Source: Cephalotus follicularis | Lineage: Eukaryota > Streptophyta > Magnoliopsida > Oxalidales > Cephalotaceae | DNA length: 64,000 bases | Direction: 5' to 3' | NCBI GenBank assembly: GCA_001972305.1 | Contig: BDDD01000124.1 | Location: forward strand, 545,486 to 609,485 | Shown here: piece after piece, positions 45,585 to 58,600 of the stretch | Layout: each line of letters starts with the position of its first letter | How positions within the stretch are numbered: the first letter of the stretch is position 1 | Notes under the pieces: generated by a model | Seen by the model: only the letters and a program-made list of their open reading frames with translations | The model's database searches: none | What the model was told of the DNA's origin: nothing | Made by a program: the position numbers and the translations under genes

Positions 45585-47015
45585 CGGTTAAACGAACCAA
45601 AACATGGTTCCTTCAACATGCCTCAAAACCGATCGAGTTCAAGGCATACAACATATGCAATCCCATCTATAATCATCGTAAAACACGATATGCATAGCAG
45701 GTTAACTATTCATAGCAACCCTAACACAGTCACACAATTCACAATTCACAATCCACAACCCACAATCATTCAAAGACACGATATGCACGCATTTCATCAT
45801 GGAACATTTATTATAATTGAACTCAAACCACATATGTAAAATCCCCTACCTGTTACAGCAGTAACAACCGTACAGTCGAGCTGCACGTTCAATTGCCGAA
45901 CCTTTTCGATAAACGCTGAACCAAAGCCGATTCTCGCCAATTGATTAGTTCCTCAACGCCAAAACCAATTGCCACTCGCACACTGTAGATACAACACATT
46001 TCCGTTATGTTCGACACACAAAACATTTCCGTCGCCGAAACGCCGGCCGGATTCTGACCGACACAACCAGGCGACGAAACACCCATCAACGGATTCCACA
46101 TTGAACGGTCGACTCAAAACCAGTCAAGACTCATCGGGAATCGGCGCCGAACGCCGTGCCACGGCCGGCAGTGAGTCGTGACTCACTGAGTCGACTCGCC
46201 GGACCTCCACAGGTCCGATCACCACCCAAAAACACCACACATTCACCGGTTATACCCATCCATGCCCGTGACTCGCCAAGACTCAGCGCCGAACGCCGTG
46301 TCTCAGGCGGCCGTGAGTCGACTCGCTGAGTCGACTCGGTCCACTGGTTCTGGCCGATTCTGGCCGAATCACGTCTCACCGGTGGTGGAAATGGGTAGAG
46401 CGGACCTCCTACACCATAACCCACCCCACCCGCGATGCTAACGGCGCCGGGAAAAGGCACGAACAGTGGCGGCAATGAGAAGAAAAAGAAGAAAAAGAGA
46501 AGGAGGGGGAGGAGGTTACCGTTGATTGGAGGCCCTGGGTTGACCGGCGTGCTCTCCCGGTTCGGTAGCTGGCTCCGGCGTCCTCTCCCGTTCTCCCTGC
46601 CGATCTCTCTCCCACTCTCTCTCGCCATCTCTCCCTGCAGGCGCACAGAGCGCCTGCTGTTCTCTTCATGCACGGGCGCGTGATGCGCCCGTGTGTGTGT
46701 CTTTCCCCCTTTATTCTTTTGTTAATTTTGCTTCCCCCTTAGTATTTTCTGGTAAAATACTAAGGTCTGGGTCCCGATTTTTTCGCAAAACGCGACATAA
46801 ATTTTCCAAACGACCACCAAAATAATCGTAATAAAAACGCGAACATTCAGGCTTTATTGTCACGCGTTAAAAATATATTTTATTAGCCGTCTTAGCTAAC
46901 ACAATTACGACTTAAATGCGTAATGCCTTTTTATTACTCCGGGCTCTATCGATTTTATTACGATCGTACACGCACCAATTTCATAATAATTATTTATGAA
47001 ATTCGGGGTGTTACA

Positions 47016-49498
47016 TCCTCCCCTCCTTAAAGAAATCTCGTCCCGAGATTCCCTAGATTAAACATGCGAAGGTAGAATGCCTTCACTTCTTCCTCACGTT
47101 CTAAGTGGCTCGCAACCACAGCTCATCCACATCAAACAATTCATAAGCATACGATCCATAACCATATGGTTTACGACTGAACAATCCATAACCGTAAAAT
47201 CTGTATCCGTTCAATCTGTAACCATACTATATCCACATCACTGGGTCTCCAAGAACCCAACATCTTACCCATTACTATTTCGCAACTCCAAATAACTCCA
47301 ACTAGCACTTACTCAGTTAATCACTTTCAATCTCCCAACAGTAAGGATCCTACACTGGTATATCCAGCACAGTTTCGCAACAATCATACGTCAATCATAC
47401 TCAAAAGTGCTAAAATCTAGAACCTCAAACTCTAAATAATCACATCATGTTAGCGGAATAATCAGTTGAATACATTTCAACTCTTATAATCTCCCGAAAA
47501 TTGGGCATGAAGTATTCGTTTACAGGACTATGCCCCCTATAAAGAAAACACAATTTATATCCAAACTCCTGAAGGAGGAACCAACAGTTTACAAATGGGC
47601 TCAGCCCTCATCAAACCATAATTCAATAGAATTACATCATTCTAGAACCTCAAGTGATGAATACATCAAAATCAAACTCTTAAGATTTCTCAAAATTTCG
47701 GCATGAAGTATTCGTTTATCGGACTCCATGCCACCTGATAGACCACAGTTTATATGTTTTGGGATTTAACCCTCATATCTCATGACAATCTATATGCTGG
47801 GGGCTCCACCCACACCGGACCACATCTCAAATAAATCCAAATATATCATTTGCATGCGGAAGGATAATCCTTTCAACACCCTCAAATGATGAGCTTGATC
47901 ATATGCAATAATACCATACACATGTGAAGGATAATCACGTCAAAACCTCAAATGATGGGTCTGATCATATCCAATAATATCATACATCGATCAAATGATG
48001 CACTGCCACATGCCGACAGGTCCAATACATCAACACACATTTATTTGTAGCACTGCCACAAGCCGGCAGGTCATATAATGTACAATAACAACCCACAAAA
48101 CATCAGTTCCCTTACTTCATTCATATAACACAAGATAGGCTGGAGAAATGTAATTTCTTACCCTGCGCTTATCCTGACTAGTCACTGTAGCTGTCATATG
48201 AACCTGAACCTGACCACTTCATCTCAATGAAACAGGTCAGTTGCCAATGGCCGTGTACAATATACATATGCAATGAATGTATGCAGAGGTGTAGCAGTTA
48301 TATATATAATGCCAATCATGTGAGATGCGTACATAGCATAAGCAATGTGAACAATGTCATTTCACATTTATACAAGTCATAACACAATATGTCATCGGTA
48401 ACTCTACCATATACCATCATCCGGGGCCTTTCGTCCCGTATCAATCCATGATTGTGCTCCAACCATTACGTTTCATGTCCGTTTATGGTCCATAGCCATT
48501 TACGGTCTGTATCCATTCACAATTCGTATCCGTTTATGGCCCACAGCCGTTTACGGTCAATATCCGTTCACTCGCAACCTAGTCCGAGCATCCACGTAAT
48601 GCCCATCTATCCGATAACAGTCCATTCAAACACTATCCAATCAATAACGACCCATTCGATCACTAACCGTTCAACAACGGTTCATACGATCGCTAACCGC
48701 TCAACAACGGTTCATTCGATCATGATACGATCGATAATGATACACTGACCATCCGCAATGGCCATTCATATTCTATTCCGATCAACCAACACTCGATACG
48801 GAAACTATTCCGACAGCACATATGCCTTTCGGCTCATCCGATCGACCATTTAGCCCTTACGAGTTACTCGGTTGGTCACTTGACCATTTTGGACTTCAAA
48901 GCCCTCACTGTCACTTCATTTGATATATCCCGCAGGATTTCGGGAGGTCTGCCTTCTTGAGGTCGGCCTTCCTGGCAAGTCTAGACTGCTCAGCAGCCTT
49001 AGGCGCTATTTCGGAGGCTTAAACATTAGCATGATCTCGATCGGAAATAGGATCCATGCAAAACTGGGCGGTTTCACCAAAATAGAGCTATTGGCGTCAA
49101 CACCATCCCTTAGGCGTCGACATCATCAGTCTAGGTATCTGCGTTCATATCAGGCTCTTCCAAAACGGTTTCCATCATGCCTTGCAACATGGTCTGGAAC
49201 CATGTGCCTTGGCTATGCTTGTGCGTACAATTGACGCATATCCTCCATGTTTGCAGCATTCGCAGCCATCTGCTGCTGGAAGTAATCCACTATACGGCTC
49301 ATAGGGTCCGTTCTATCATTTACTTCCTTAGGAACACTTCCATTAGCGGCTCAAAGCCTTCCGCGTTTTCTCCTTCCGTCCATTTTGTTTCCTATAAGGA
49401 AAGATGTCATGGTTCAATCCGAGGAAACAATCGTTAATTGCCAAGGATAGTATCCCAGCGATAGCTTATATAAGGAATATAAGCTCTGATACCACTGT
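47016..49498 (-). other. Element E interior: no pol; repeats and a gag-start remnant
   Basis: A purine tract (plus-strand TCCTCCCCTCCTT) begins it. At about 47490-47620 and 47695-47760 lie segments very similar to 23150-23290 of element G's LTR (ATTGGGC...GTTTATCGGACTATGCC, AATGGGCTCAGCCCTCA). Two degenerate short-repeat fields lie at about 47110-47230 and 48470-48760 (CCGTTTACGGT, CGATCACTAACCG words). A palindrome pair lies at 49097 and 49117 (20 bp apart). At about 49230-49390 the minus strand matches the start of gag in B and D (compare 18000-18130). Confidence 0.7.
49484..49494 (-). other. Primer-binding site, element E
   Basis: CTCTGATACCA on the plus strand, adjacent to the right LTR; tRNA-iMet type. 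Confidence 0.88.
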
Positions 49499-49953
49499 TG
49501 TTACACCCCGTTTCACAAACAACATATATAGTGGTGGCAATCAACATATAAATCCGGCTTATGCAATTTACCATAAATTTAAAACTTTCCATAGCTATTA
49601 ACAACTTGCGGAAGCATTTAAATATAAGCCGAATTAAAACGTAACATGCATCCCATACTACATGCTACAACAAAAACATCATCAAAGTTAACTGCCCTCA
49701 AACGGAGCGTGAACAATATTCATCAATACATCGATTCATTATTACAATGATCCATTAACATTTCTCAAAAGTAGAAACAACATAAACTCCACTTTGCTCC
49801 ACGGAGCTCAACGGTAGCCATCCGCTGCATCAACCAGAAATCAATCTAAAACTGTAGGAGGGTTAGCCTTTGTCCTCACTCGGCTAAGCTATAAACATGA
49901 TTTGGGGTCAACGATAAAGAATGCTATGTATGAATGCACAGTGATGCAGTACA

Positions 49954-49984
<31 letters not shown>

Positions 49985-52711
49985 ATGTATTTGCATATGT
50001 ATCTCGATCAATAGTTACGCAACCATGCCAAGTGGCTACATAAACATAATCCATCAGTCATGTCACTAAGGACCAATCAATTCAATCAGTATTCGATAAC
50101 CACCACCCGTAGGTTAGTATTATCTCACGTCGATGGTAACCGGCCCATAGGCGGAGGAAAGCTCAATCAATAATTGACACTAACCGGCACGTAGCGGAGG
50201 AAAGTTCAACAAACAAATGAGTCTAACCGGCACAAGGCGGAGGACAGCTCATAGTGTGGATGTCAACCGGCACGTAGCGGAGGAAGACCATCCGGTGTGG
50301 TGTCCCTAGCCATCTCCTGGCCCATAGAGCACAACCTGCTATTAGCGTAAGTGACAACCTCCGTCACCGCACTAAAAGCGTAACAATCACAAACAGCAAT
50401 CACAGTCAAGCTCAATCACAATCACAGTCATCTCGATGCTCAAAACAGTTTCCCAAGTAATTTATAAGACAAAATACTTGGAAACAAACTCATGTTCACG
50501 ATGTCACGGTTCTCGATTCACGATGTTACAAAACCCAGTTCACGATGTTTGGAAGCCATTTTCACAGTCCTTTGAAAATATATATTTGCTTGAAACATAC
50601 ATTTTCGTGTAAAATAATGATTTATAATGATCATGAATGCACTTCCAAAAGAATGATACAACAGTTCACGATTAGTTATAACGATGCACAATCAGTTCAC
50701 CACAGTTCACAATCAACACTACTCAATCACAATTCACAATTCATCACAGTACAAAATGCATACACATGCCCACAATGCAAGACAGACACAAACAATCGGT
50801 TGTCCCTCACTGACAGTCGGTTGTTTTCCTTCAACAGTCGGCTATCCTAAACTGGCAGTCGGCTGCCCACACTCGACAGTCGGCTGTCATCCTTGACAGT
50901 CGGCTGTTTATACCAAACAGTCGGCCGTTGGCCTACAGCAGTCAGCTGCCCAAGCCTCTGCAGGAATTTCTTAGTAATACACATGGAAAGTCGACTGGCT
51001 CCCAAGCACAATCGGTTGGATCCATTGAGTAGTCGGTTGTTCATACCGAATAGTCGACTGGCACACTCGAGCAGTCGGCTGTCCTCTTGGACAGTCGGCT
51101 GGATTCTGCAGACAGTGCAGAAAAACAACAGCAAAACAAGCCACAACTCACAACGATCCACTCTAACACACAACGAATCATAGCGTTGACGTTATCTCTA
51201 AGCGTCGACGTTTATCGCAAATCAGGACTCATTGTCCGTATAACAATTTATAGCGTTGACGCTTCTTTCCTAAGCGTCGACGGTTAAACGAACCAAAACA
51301 TGGTTCCTTCAACATGTCTCAAAACCGATCGAGTTCAAGGCATACAACATATGCAATCCGATCTATAATCATCGTAAAACACGATATGCATAGTGGGTTA
51401 ACTATTCATAGCAACCCTAACACAGTCACACAATTCACAATTCACAATTCACAGCCCACAATTATTCAAAGACACGATATGCACGCATTTCATCATGGAA
51501 CATTTATTATAATTGAACTCAAACCACATTTATAAAATCCCCTACCTGTTACAGCAGTAACAACCGTACACTCGAGCTGCACGTTCAATTGCCGAACCTT
51601 TTCGATAAACGCTGAACCGAAGCCGATTCTCGCCAATTGATCAGTTCCTCAATGCCAAAACCAATTGCCACTCGCCCACTGCACACACCATACATTTTTG
51701 TTATGTTTGACACAAAAAACATTTCCGTCGCCGAAACGCCGGCCGGATTTCGACCGACCCAACCAGGCGACGAAACACCCATCAACGGATTCCACATTGG
51801 ACGGTCGACTCAAAACCGGTCAAGACTCATCGGGAATCGGCGCTGAACGCCGCGCCACGGCTCGCAGTGAGTCGCGACTCACTGAGTCGACTCGCCGGAC
51901 CTCCACAGGTCCGATCACCACCCAAAAATGCCACACATTCACCGGTTATACCCATCCATGCCCGTGACTCACCAAGACTCGGCGCCGAACAACTTGTCTC
52001 AGGCGGTCGTGAGTCGACTCGCTGAGTCAACTCGGTCCACTGGTTTCGGCCGAATCACGCCTCACCGGTGGTGGAAATGGGTAGAGCGGACCTCCAACAC
52101 CATAACCCACCCCACCCGCGACGCTAACGGCGTCGGGAAATGCCGGGAAAAGGCGCGAACAGTGGCGGCAAGGAGAAGCAAAAAAAGAAAAAGAGAAGGA
52201 GGGGGAGGAGGTTACCGTCGATTGGAGGCCCTGGGTTGACCGGCGTGCTCTCCCGGTCCGGTAGCTGGCTTCGGCGTCCTCTCCCGTTCTCCCTGCCGAT
52301 CTCTCTCCCACTCTCTCTCGCCATCTTTCCCTGCAGGCGCACAGACCGCCTGCTGTTCTCTTCATGCACGGGCGCATGATGCGCCCGTGTGTGTGTCTTT
52401 CCCCCTTTATTCTTTTGTTATTTTTGCTTCCCCCTTAGTATTTTCTGGTGAAATACTAAGGTCTGGGTCCCGATTTTTTCGCAAAACGCTACATAAATTT
52501 TCCAAACGACCACCAAAATAATCGTAATAAAAATGCGAACATTCGGGCTTTATTGTCGCGCGTTAAAAATAGATTTTATTAGCCGTCTTAGCTAACACAA
52601 TTACGACTTAAATGCGTAATGCCTTTTTATTACTCCGGGCTCTATCGATTTTATAACGAAAGTACACGCACCAATTTCATAATAATTATTTATGAAATTC
52701 GAGGCGTTACA
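49499..52711 (-). repeat. Element E 5' LTR (right copy)
   Basis: Same internal order as the left copy, including hairpin (49641-49668), repeat block (50110-50290), palindrome array (about 50800-51109) and GCGTCGACG pairs (about 51185-51285). It has an AT microsatellite at 49954-49981 that is longer than in the left copy. Confidence 0.92.
49954..49981. repeat. (AT)n microsatellite in element E right LTR
   Basis: About 14 AT dinucleotides; the left LTR has a much shorter run at the same place. Confidence 0.9.
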
Positions 52712-53156
52712 CCCACTGACTCCCACTTTGCTTTGACCATCTCCCACCAGTGAGTGGCCTCTCCCCATAGACGGTACACGGCAAACTTCAGCTTCTGAGC
52801 ATCAGTACAGTCCATCACTACAAAAATCTTCTCTAAATTTTGAAGCATCTTTCAGCAATCGTGGCGTCAAGTTCTCCCCGGAAACTAGGTGGGCTTTGTC
52901 TCATAAATCTCTCGATGTCCCTTCCGAATTGACTACCATCCTCTCCCGGGCAGTGATCGGGAGCTCTAGGTTGCGGTCGAGCTTGCGCGTAGTATTGGCG
53001 CATCTCCTCCGCATTGGCCATATTAAACACTGTCTGGTGCTGGAAGTAGTCAGCAATCCGGGTCATCGAGTCCCTACTATCTTGAGAAACATTCCCTCCT
53101 TCAGGGGCATTGGCTCCAGCGGCCCTAGCCCTACCACGTGTTCTCCTTCGGTCCAT
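52712..53156 (-). pseudogene. Element D gag start (beyond element E)
   Basis: Minus-strand segment beginning near 53156, with an Arg-rich N-terminus, then DSMTRIADYFQHQTVFN and MRQYYAQARPQPRAPD. It matches the gag start of element B (17870-18138). It lies about 90 bp from the primer site at 53249, as expected for gag. Confidence 0.85.
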
Positions 53157-53248
53157 ATGTTCCTATAAGAAGGACGATGTCACGACTTTAGGAAAAAATT
53201 TTATTGATTGCCAAGGAAAATATCCTAGCTAAGCATATATGGAATATG

Positions 53249-53259
53249 CTCTGATACCA
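53249..53259 (-). other. Primer-binding site, element D
   Basis: CTCTGATACCA on the plus strand, three bases from the right LTR; tRNA-iMet type. Confidence 0.9.
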
Positions 53260-53262
53260 CAT

Positions 53263-55464
53263 TGTCACGCCCCCGTTTTCCAAAACATAGACAACATATA
53301 AGGTAGTAAGGCAATCAACATAAGATAATCCAACTCGTGCAAAATTCCAATCAATAAAAACCTTAGATGGCGGAAGCAACATCATAAATGAGCCGAATTA
53401 AAAACACGCATCACGCATCCCATACTACGTGATGCCCAACAGGTTTATAAAATAAACCCAACATAACTGTCGATCGCCCAAAACGGAGCGTGAAATAATA
53501 ATACAGTACGAGATAACAAAATAACCTTTGTTACAAAATCCGAATAACATGATCAAAGTTCAATAACCCAAATACATAAATAAGAGAAATAACCGAGTCT
53601 TCTCTTTAAATCTTCACGCATGGCGGCTAATAATCAACAAGCACAAGCATTTCACAGTACAAGTCAAGCAATTACATATAATTACTTGATCAAATATATT
53701 TGTTTAAAATACATTATTCCGTTCACAAGTTGTAATAAGTTACAAAACTTAAAACAATACATTTCTCGTCCTTGGAAATACTTCCCCAATCATTTTGAAA
53801 AAATATATATTCATATGTTGACAAATATACATTTTCGCCCAATACATTTGGTTTCATAACAAAACCTTTAAAACATTTCTCTGTCATTGGAAATACTTCC
53901 CCAAACATTTCGAAACTATATAAATTCATATGTTGACAAATATACATTTTCGCGCAAATGATCATAATAATCATGCAAGCTTTTCAAAATGGTTAACACT
54001 TTTAGAAAGCAACCATAATGCAAATCACAGTAACAATGCAAACATATGCTCATAATGCATCTAGGTTCGTTTCTAGAGTCGTTCGGGTCTAGCGGGTGCC
54101 ATTTGAGTAAAATTCTACTGATCAGGGGGAAAGGCGTCGATGTCTATCCTTAAGGCGTCGACGTCTTTACACTAAGGCATTGATCCCATGCACAAATATT
54201 CGCTGATGTAACGAATCCAGCCTTTTAATCCCTCATCTAAACAGGTGATCCCAAGTGGCTAAATGGCCATCTGAAATGAACATCACAGTTCTACAATTTC
54301 CCAGAAAAGGCGTCGATGTCAATACAAAGACATCGATGTCTTTCACATATTCACACGAAGGCATCGACGTCTTTACATAGACGTCGATGTCTTTACAACC
54401 CAGAACGTCCTTTTCCATAGTTCTAACATACCAAGCCATCATCAAATCCATCCTTTACACAATCAACCCACGTATTCATGTAATCGTACATGCATGATTA
54501 ACTCAGTGTATCATAGTAACACCATAACAAGTCTAGAATCACAATTAACATGCAATTCATCATGTTATTCATTAACTTAAAAACCCAAAATGCATGTATA
54601 AATCCATCACTTTCCCCTACCTTATTGTTCCAAGTTAGGAACTGGAAAGTCCACCTCTTTGAGTTCCCAAATTCTGGCCACCAGCAGCTCCAAGGTTCCC
54701 TCAGCAACTGCAACCCACGATCTCCAATCTCTAGCTCCAAGCAAACTCAACAATGGTGGCTCACACTCCCACTATTTTCTTTCCTCTCTTTCTTCTAGTG
54801 TTTTAAAACGAGGGAGAGAAGTGGGGAGGGATATTCTTATGCAGATGGTTCCCCCCCCAACATTCTTCTCTTTACATTTAATAGGCCACCCTCGTGCCCT
54901 CTCCCACTTTCCAGGTCTCTGCATTTTCTTTTGTTTTCTATTCTTCTTTCTTTTGCAGGTTGCATGTTAGGATGTATATCCCTTGCATGTTCCATGTGAG
55001 GAGAATGTTTTAGCATTCCTGGCAACACACCGACATGATCCACACGTCATAATGCACTTGTAAAGGCATCAGGTAAAGCCCCCAAAGATCCCCTTGCATG
55101 TTACTCTGCCAGCGAAAAAGCGCGACAGACGTTCATATAAAGGCGTCGACGTCTTTCCTTAGACGTCGATGTCTTTTCTCTTTTTGTAAGAAGGTGTCGA
55201 TGCCTTCTCGAAATGTCAACGTGCATGCCCATGCATTCACGTGTACCTCGGCTCTAATAGGCGTCGACGTCTTTCAAAAGAAGTCGATGTCTTTACCCCA
55301 AAACAATGTCGTTTCAAGCTTTGACATACACATTCCATTTCCAAAACCATAATTAGGGCTTGTAAGCATATCTTGAATTTGAAACTTCAACATTCACATT
55401 AACTCGAGTTTAAGATTACATCATAAATCGAAATATTACATTCAGGAAAATACCGGGCGTTACA
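53263..55464 (-). repeat. Element D 5' LTR (right copy)
   Basis: 2202 bp, shorter than the left copy mainly through less hairpin-repeat sequence. It contains the hairpin at 53408-53435 and both palindrome clusters (about 54137-54385 and 55146-55290). Confidence 0.92.
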
Positions 55465-56782
55465 GTGTCACACATACTTTTCATGCTTAAACAATATTAG
55501 TGCATAAAATGCCCATATAGGCTATACGATAGCTATATTCATTCAATCTCTACTCTTAATACTCAATAATTCCAACCTTAACATACTCATACAAATTCCA
55601 TTCATTAAACCCTTAAACACTTTCAATTTTATGACTGTACATGAACATCTCTTCTCAATTCCTCATTATATTATGATATTCACTTTACAATTCACCGTTC
55701 ACTATCAAAAGCTTATTAAATCACATTTAAACAGTATAGAAAAAGCGAAATGTGACTTACCAAAAGGAAACTGTTATTGTCATCGTTTGGAACTCTACCA
55801 TCTTTTAACCTGCACAAACAATACATATCCATTACCACCTACGGACAGGAATCACAATACAGTCTCCATCGGGGCCCCGACCAGATTTTCGGTCAACCTA
55901 CCGAAGTTCTGGCGACACCCAAAACAATCTCCCAAAACCACTTATCAACGCACAATTAACAGAGAACTGTCATGACTTGGCGCAGAATTGCCCGGTCATG
56001 GCCAACAGTGAGTTCGACTCACTGAGCTGACTCACTGGTTATCCAACAATTAAGACCACTTCACAAAAAGGTGTCCACGAGGCCCGTACTACGCATCTCT
56101 GCCCGTAATTCGTCGAGAATCGGTGGCTGTTGCCATCCGGAGCTCCGGTCACACCACCACTAGCTTCCACAACCTCTGATCTACGCATTGGTGACCGAAA
56201 CTCGCCGTGACTCCGCGCCAAATGTGGCATCACAGGCGACAATGAGTCAACTCGTTGAGTTGGCTCAATCGCTAAATTTCGACCGAATCACGCCTTAACT
56301 ACTGTCAAAATGGGTAAAGCTGATCTTCTAGATGAAGATTGACTCCTCCCGCGATGATTTTGACGGCGAACACGCACTGACAGTGACGGCATAGGAGAAA
56401 GAACGGGGAAGAAAGGAGTAGAAAGAGGGAGAAGAAGGATAACTGGAATGGAGGCGACGTTGTCCACCGTCTGTTCCTAGACCACGGCGCCTCGCCCGAC
56501 GTCTTCTCCGGCGTCTCTCTCACGCTCTCTACATCTCTCTCACTTCTTCAATGGCACGGGTGCTTAGCGCCCGTGACTTGTCCCTTTTTTTATTTAGTGT
56601 TTTGAAGTGCCTGACGTTTTCTAGAAAATGCCCGGCACTTCACACACATTTTTTTTAAATAATAATAACAACACTATTAATGCACTCGTGCATTTGGCAC
56701 GCCACATTAAAAAAAATGACACGGGAAAATTTACTTTCATCACATAACAAAGAATCTGAGTACTGTCTGCTCATTTCGTCCA

Positions 56783-58600
56783 TACTCCCCCAAGAAGTAT
56801 TTTTCTCAACACTGATACGTGGAAACTATCATGGATTGGTAGACTAACGTACTGATACATAAAGTGGTTTTTGAACGGTCCAATGTCATTGTAACTGAGC
56901 CTTTCGTGGCTTCCTAACTCAATCACTCTTGTACCGTGATGCTCGTAGGAACACTTTTTCATCCAACTGAAACTTCATGTTCACGCGACATCTATTTTCG
57001 AACTCCTCAACCTACTTTGAGATATCAGTAGGCTCTTCATGTAATACTATCACCGATATTATCCCAACATGAGTGTATCTTGTGTTGCCAACCATACAAC
57101 ATTCTTGGAGATGTCAAGCCACCAGCCTGAATCTATGAAAGTCATAAGACAAGCCCATCATAGAACTATTCTCGCCCAAGCACGCAAAACTTCGAAGTTC
57201 TGATGGAATCTCATGCATTAGTGCTGGTTTGATTGCACCCCCAAACGGTCTATATCGTACATGAGCCAAATCGACAGAAATATGTCGTTTGAATAGGTCA
57301 TTCTAGTATGACTCATATTGCATCGCCCCTTAGTGGTGTTCCTGTCGATTAAAAAAAAAGAGTCCATCGTGACATGCTCCCACATGATGTCAACAACCAC
57401 ATGAGCCACCCATTAAGCCAAAAGGCACGTTCGTCGGATCAACGAGGTATATAAATATCATATGCATCGAAGCAGCAAACGCTTGGACAACGAACAAGGA
57501 ACAAAGTCCCACGCCCATTTTGATATTTCGTATCCAACTGCACGAGAAAGGTCTAGTGGCTCAGAATACGTCGAATGAACAGCGTATGCTTGGAACACAA
57601 AACTGCTACATGGGCAGCTAACACTTGAAAAGGGCATCAGGCAAAAATTTTCCAAAGGACATTTAGATCCCGTTTCATTGGTATATAGCACAGGATCTCA
57701 GACACCACTCACCAATAGCAAGATTGTCCAAAGACAGAACTGAAGAGGCATGCATATTGATAGATTGATGAATCAACATGGAGTCAGTCAAGCCACGCAT
57801 CCAAAATGCCACGCAAACACCTGAATGTACACAAAACAAGGGGTTGTCTAAACGAGCCCCAAAACAAGATGATGAATAGTCAACATCAAACATGTGGAAA
57901 CATCGAGAGAACCAATACTTGCCCCGATAGGCAAGATATAAGAATAAGTAAAAACTTCTTGTGCGGATAATCAAAGCTGACAATCGAAACATCATGTGCA
58001 CATAATGCACAGGCTATACATCATCCCAGCCACACAAGCTACGCATCAGAGAAGGCAGGTTACACACACTCAAGTCATCATACGTACAAAACCCAGTCAC
58101 ACACAGAAAAATGTGCACATAAATACGCAAACAAACCCCATACGAGCATCACATCATGCACGCACAACCGCCAAGAAATCAGCAAGAAGTGCACACAATA
58201 ACATGTGTACAAAAACTTCGTGTGGATAATGAATGCATCATCTGCATAAAATGCACACTAGGGCACATCAAAATGCCCATACATCAGCCGAGCGCACAAC
58301 AATTTGCATCAATAGCACAAGGGTACAACGATCATAGCACACACTTCCAATAGAGAATATAGAGTAGATGTAATGGTATAGAAGTTTCGTTGTTGCTCCA
58401 CATAGAGTTGCTGGTATGTTGAGCATCTGGTAATCAAAACTACGATATTCTTTCTTCATGTACTGTTTTACCAAAGTGCTTCCTCGAGTAACAATATACT
58501 TGCCACTACTAGAAAGCATCGTATAAGATGAATTATGGACTTCAAAAGGACTTACGGTTGACGGCTTCATTGTGACACGCACATAACTTGTCCCCATACA
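56783..58600 (-). pseudogene. Decayed gag-pol body of element G
   Basis: Minus-strand traces of a Gypsy polyprotein. HDSFHVSVLRK near 56800 resembles the HDVFHVSMLR motif of the integrase C-terminal region, and WEHVTMDS near 57360 resembles the start of the integrase core (WEHITMDF). The order matches B and D. Beyond about 57450 nothing is recognisable with confidence. It is very old, with many breaks. Confidence 0.5.

Larger units (their letters stand above)
43794..47015 (-). repeat. Element E 3' LTR (left copy)
   Basis: TGTCACACCCCG to GGTGTTACA. Plus-strand order: GCGGAAGCATT block (43901), hairpin (43935-43962), GAGCGTG (43999), TTTGTCCTCACTCGGCTAAG (about 44165), CCGGCACGTAGCGGAGG repeats (44395-44580), a 22-bp CACAGTCAAGCT repeat (44665-44735), TATA-like AATATATATTTG (44880), a 14-copy palindrome array (45097-45405), GCGTCGACG pairs (45490-45584) and GAGTCGACTC words (46188-46337). 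Confidence 0.92.
43794..52711 (-). mobile_element. Element E: large non-autonomous Gypsy-type element (LARD-like)
   Basis: Inserted in gag of element D with TSD CCCAC at 43789-43793 and 52712-52716. LTRs are 43794-47015 (3222 bp) and 49499-52711 (3213 bp), similar throughout. The primer site is at 49484-49494. The internal region is only about 2.5 kb and holds a gag start remnant near the primer site but no recognisable protease, RT or integrase. Long LTRs around a short non-coding interior match the LARD class. Being inside D, it inserted after D. Confidence 0.92.
37294..55464 (-). mobile_element. Element D: Ty3/Gypsy chromodomain element, minus orientation, hosting E
   Basis: LTRs are 37294-40073 (2780 bp) and 53263-55464 (2202 bp), TGTCACGCCCCC to GCGTTACA. 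TSD is GTGTT at 37289-37293 and GTGTC at 55465-55469 (one difference). A primer site abuts the right LTR and a purine tract abuts the left LTR. Coding remnants lie at 40120-43793 and 52712-53156, separated by element E. LTR differences counted by eye in about 900 bp come to 2-3%, suggesting an age similar to element A. Coding remnants are the best preserved in the window; broken, with a handful of breaks. Confidence 0.92.
27609..55472 (+). mobile_element. Element C: Ty3/Gypsy chromodomain element, plus orientation, hosting D
   Basis: Starts TGTAATACCC at 27609. Its last three bases (ACA) lie at 55470-55472, beyond nested element D. TSD CATAC at 27604-27608 and 55473-55477 supports this reading. 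LTRs are 27609-30436 (2828 bp) and 35019-37293 plus the last bases after D; the right copy is the shorter. The primer site is at 30442. Gag, protease, RT, RNase H, integrase and chromodomain-like remnants lie between. It is a broken fossil with about ten breaks, older than D. Confidence 0.88.
23031..56782 (-). repeat. Element G left LTR (old Gypsy), split by F and C
   Basis: Starts TGTCACACCCG at 23031. Its pieces are 23031-23575, 26273-27608 and 55473-about 56782, together about 3.1 kb, close to the 3.2-kb LTRs of element E. Shared features with E include GAGTCGACTC-type words (decayed, about 55990-56265) and a similar GC-rich, CT-rich section before the AT-rich end. The continuity of pieces is proven by TSDs CTAAG around F and CATAC around C. 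The right end is approximate. G is the oldest layer of this stack and looks heavily decayed. Confidence 0.7.

Noticed and set aside
46131-46683. Arg/Ser-rich open frames on both strands in the GC-rich part of E LTRs (also 51827-52379)
   Set aside because: They overlap on opposite strands within a GC- and CT-rich LTR segment, with low-complexity composition and no domain. Not credible genes.
57675-58010. 111-codon minus-strand open frame with hydrophobic stretches
   Set aside because: No family recognised; it sits in the decayed body of element G, where chance frames are expected.
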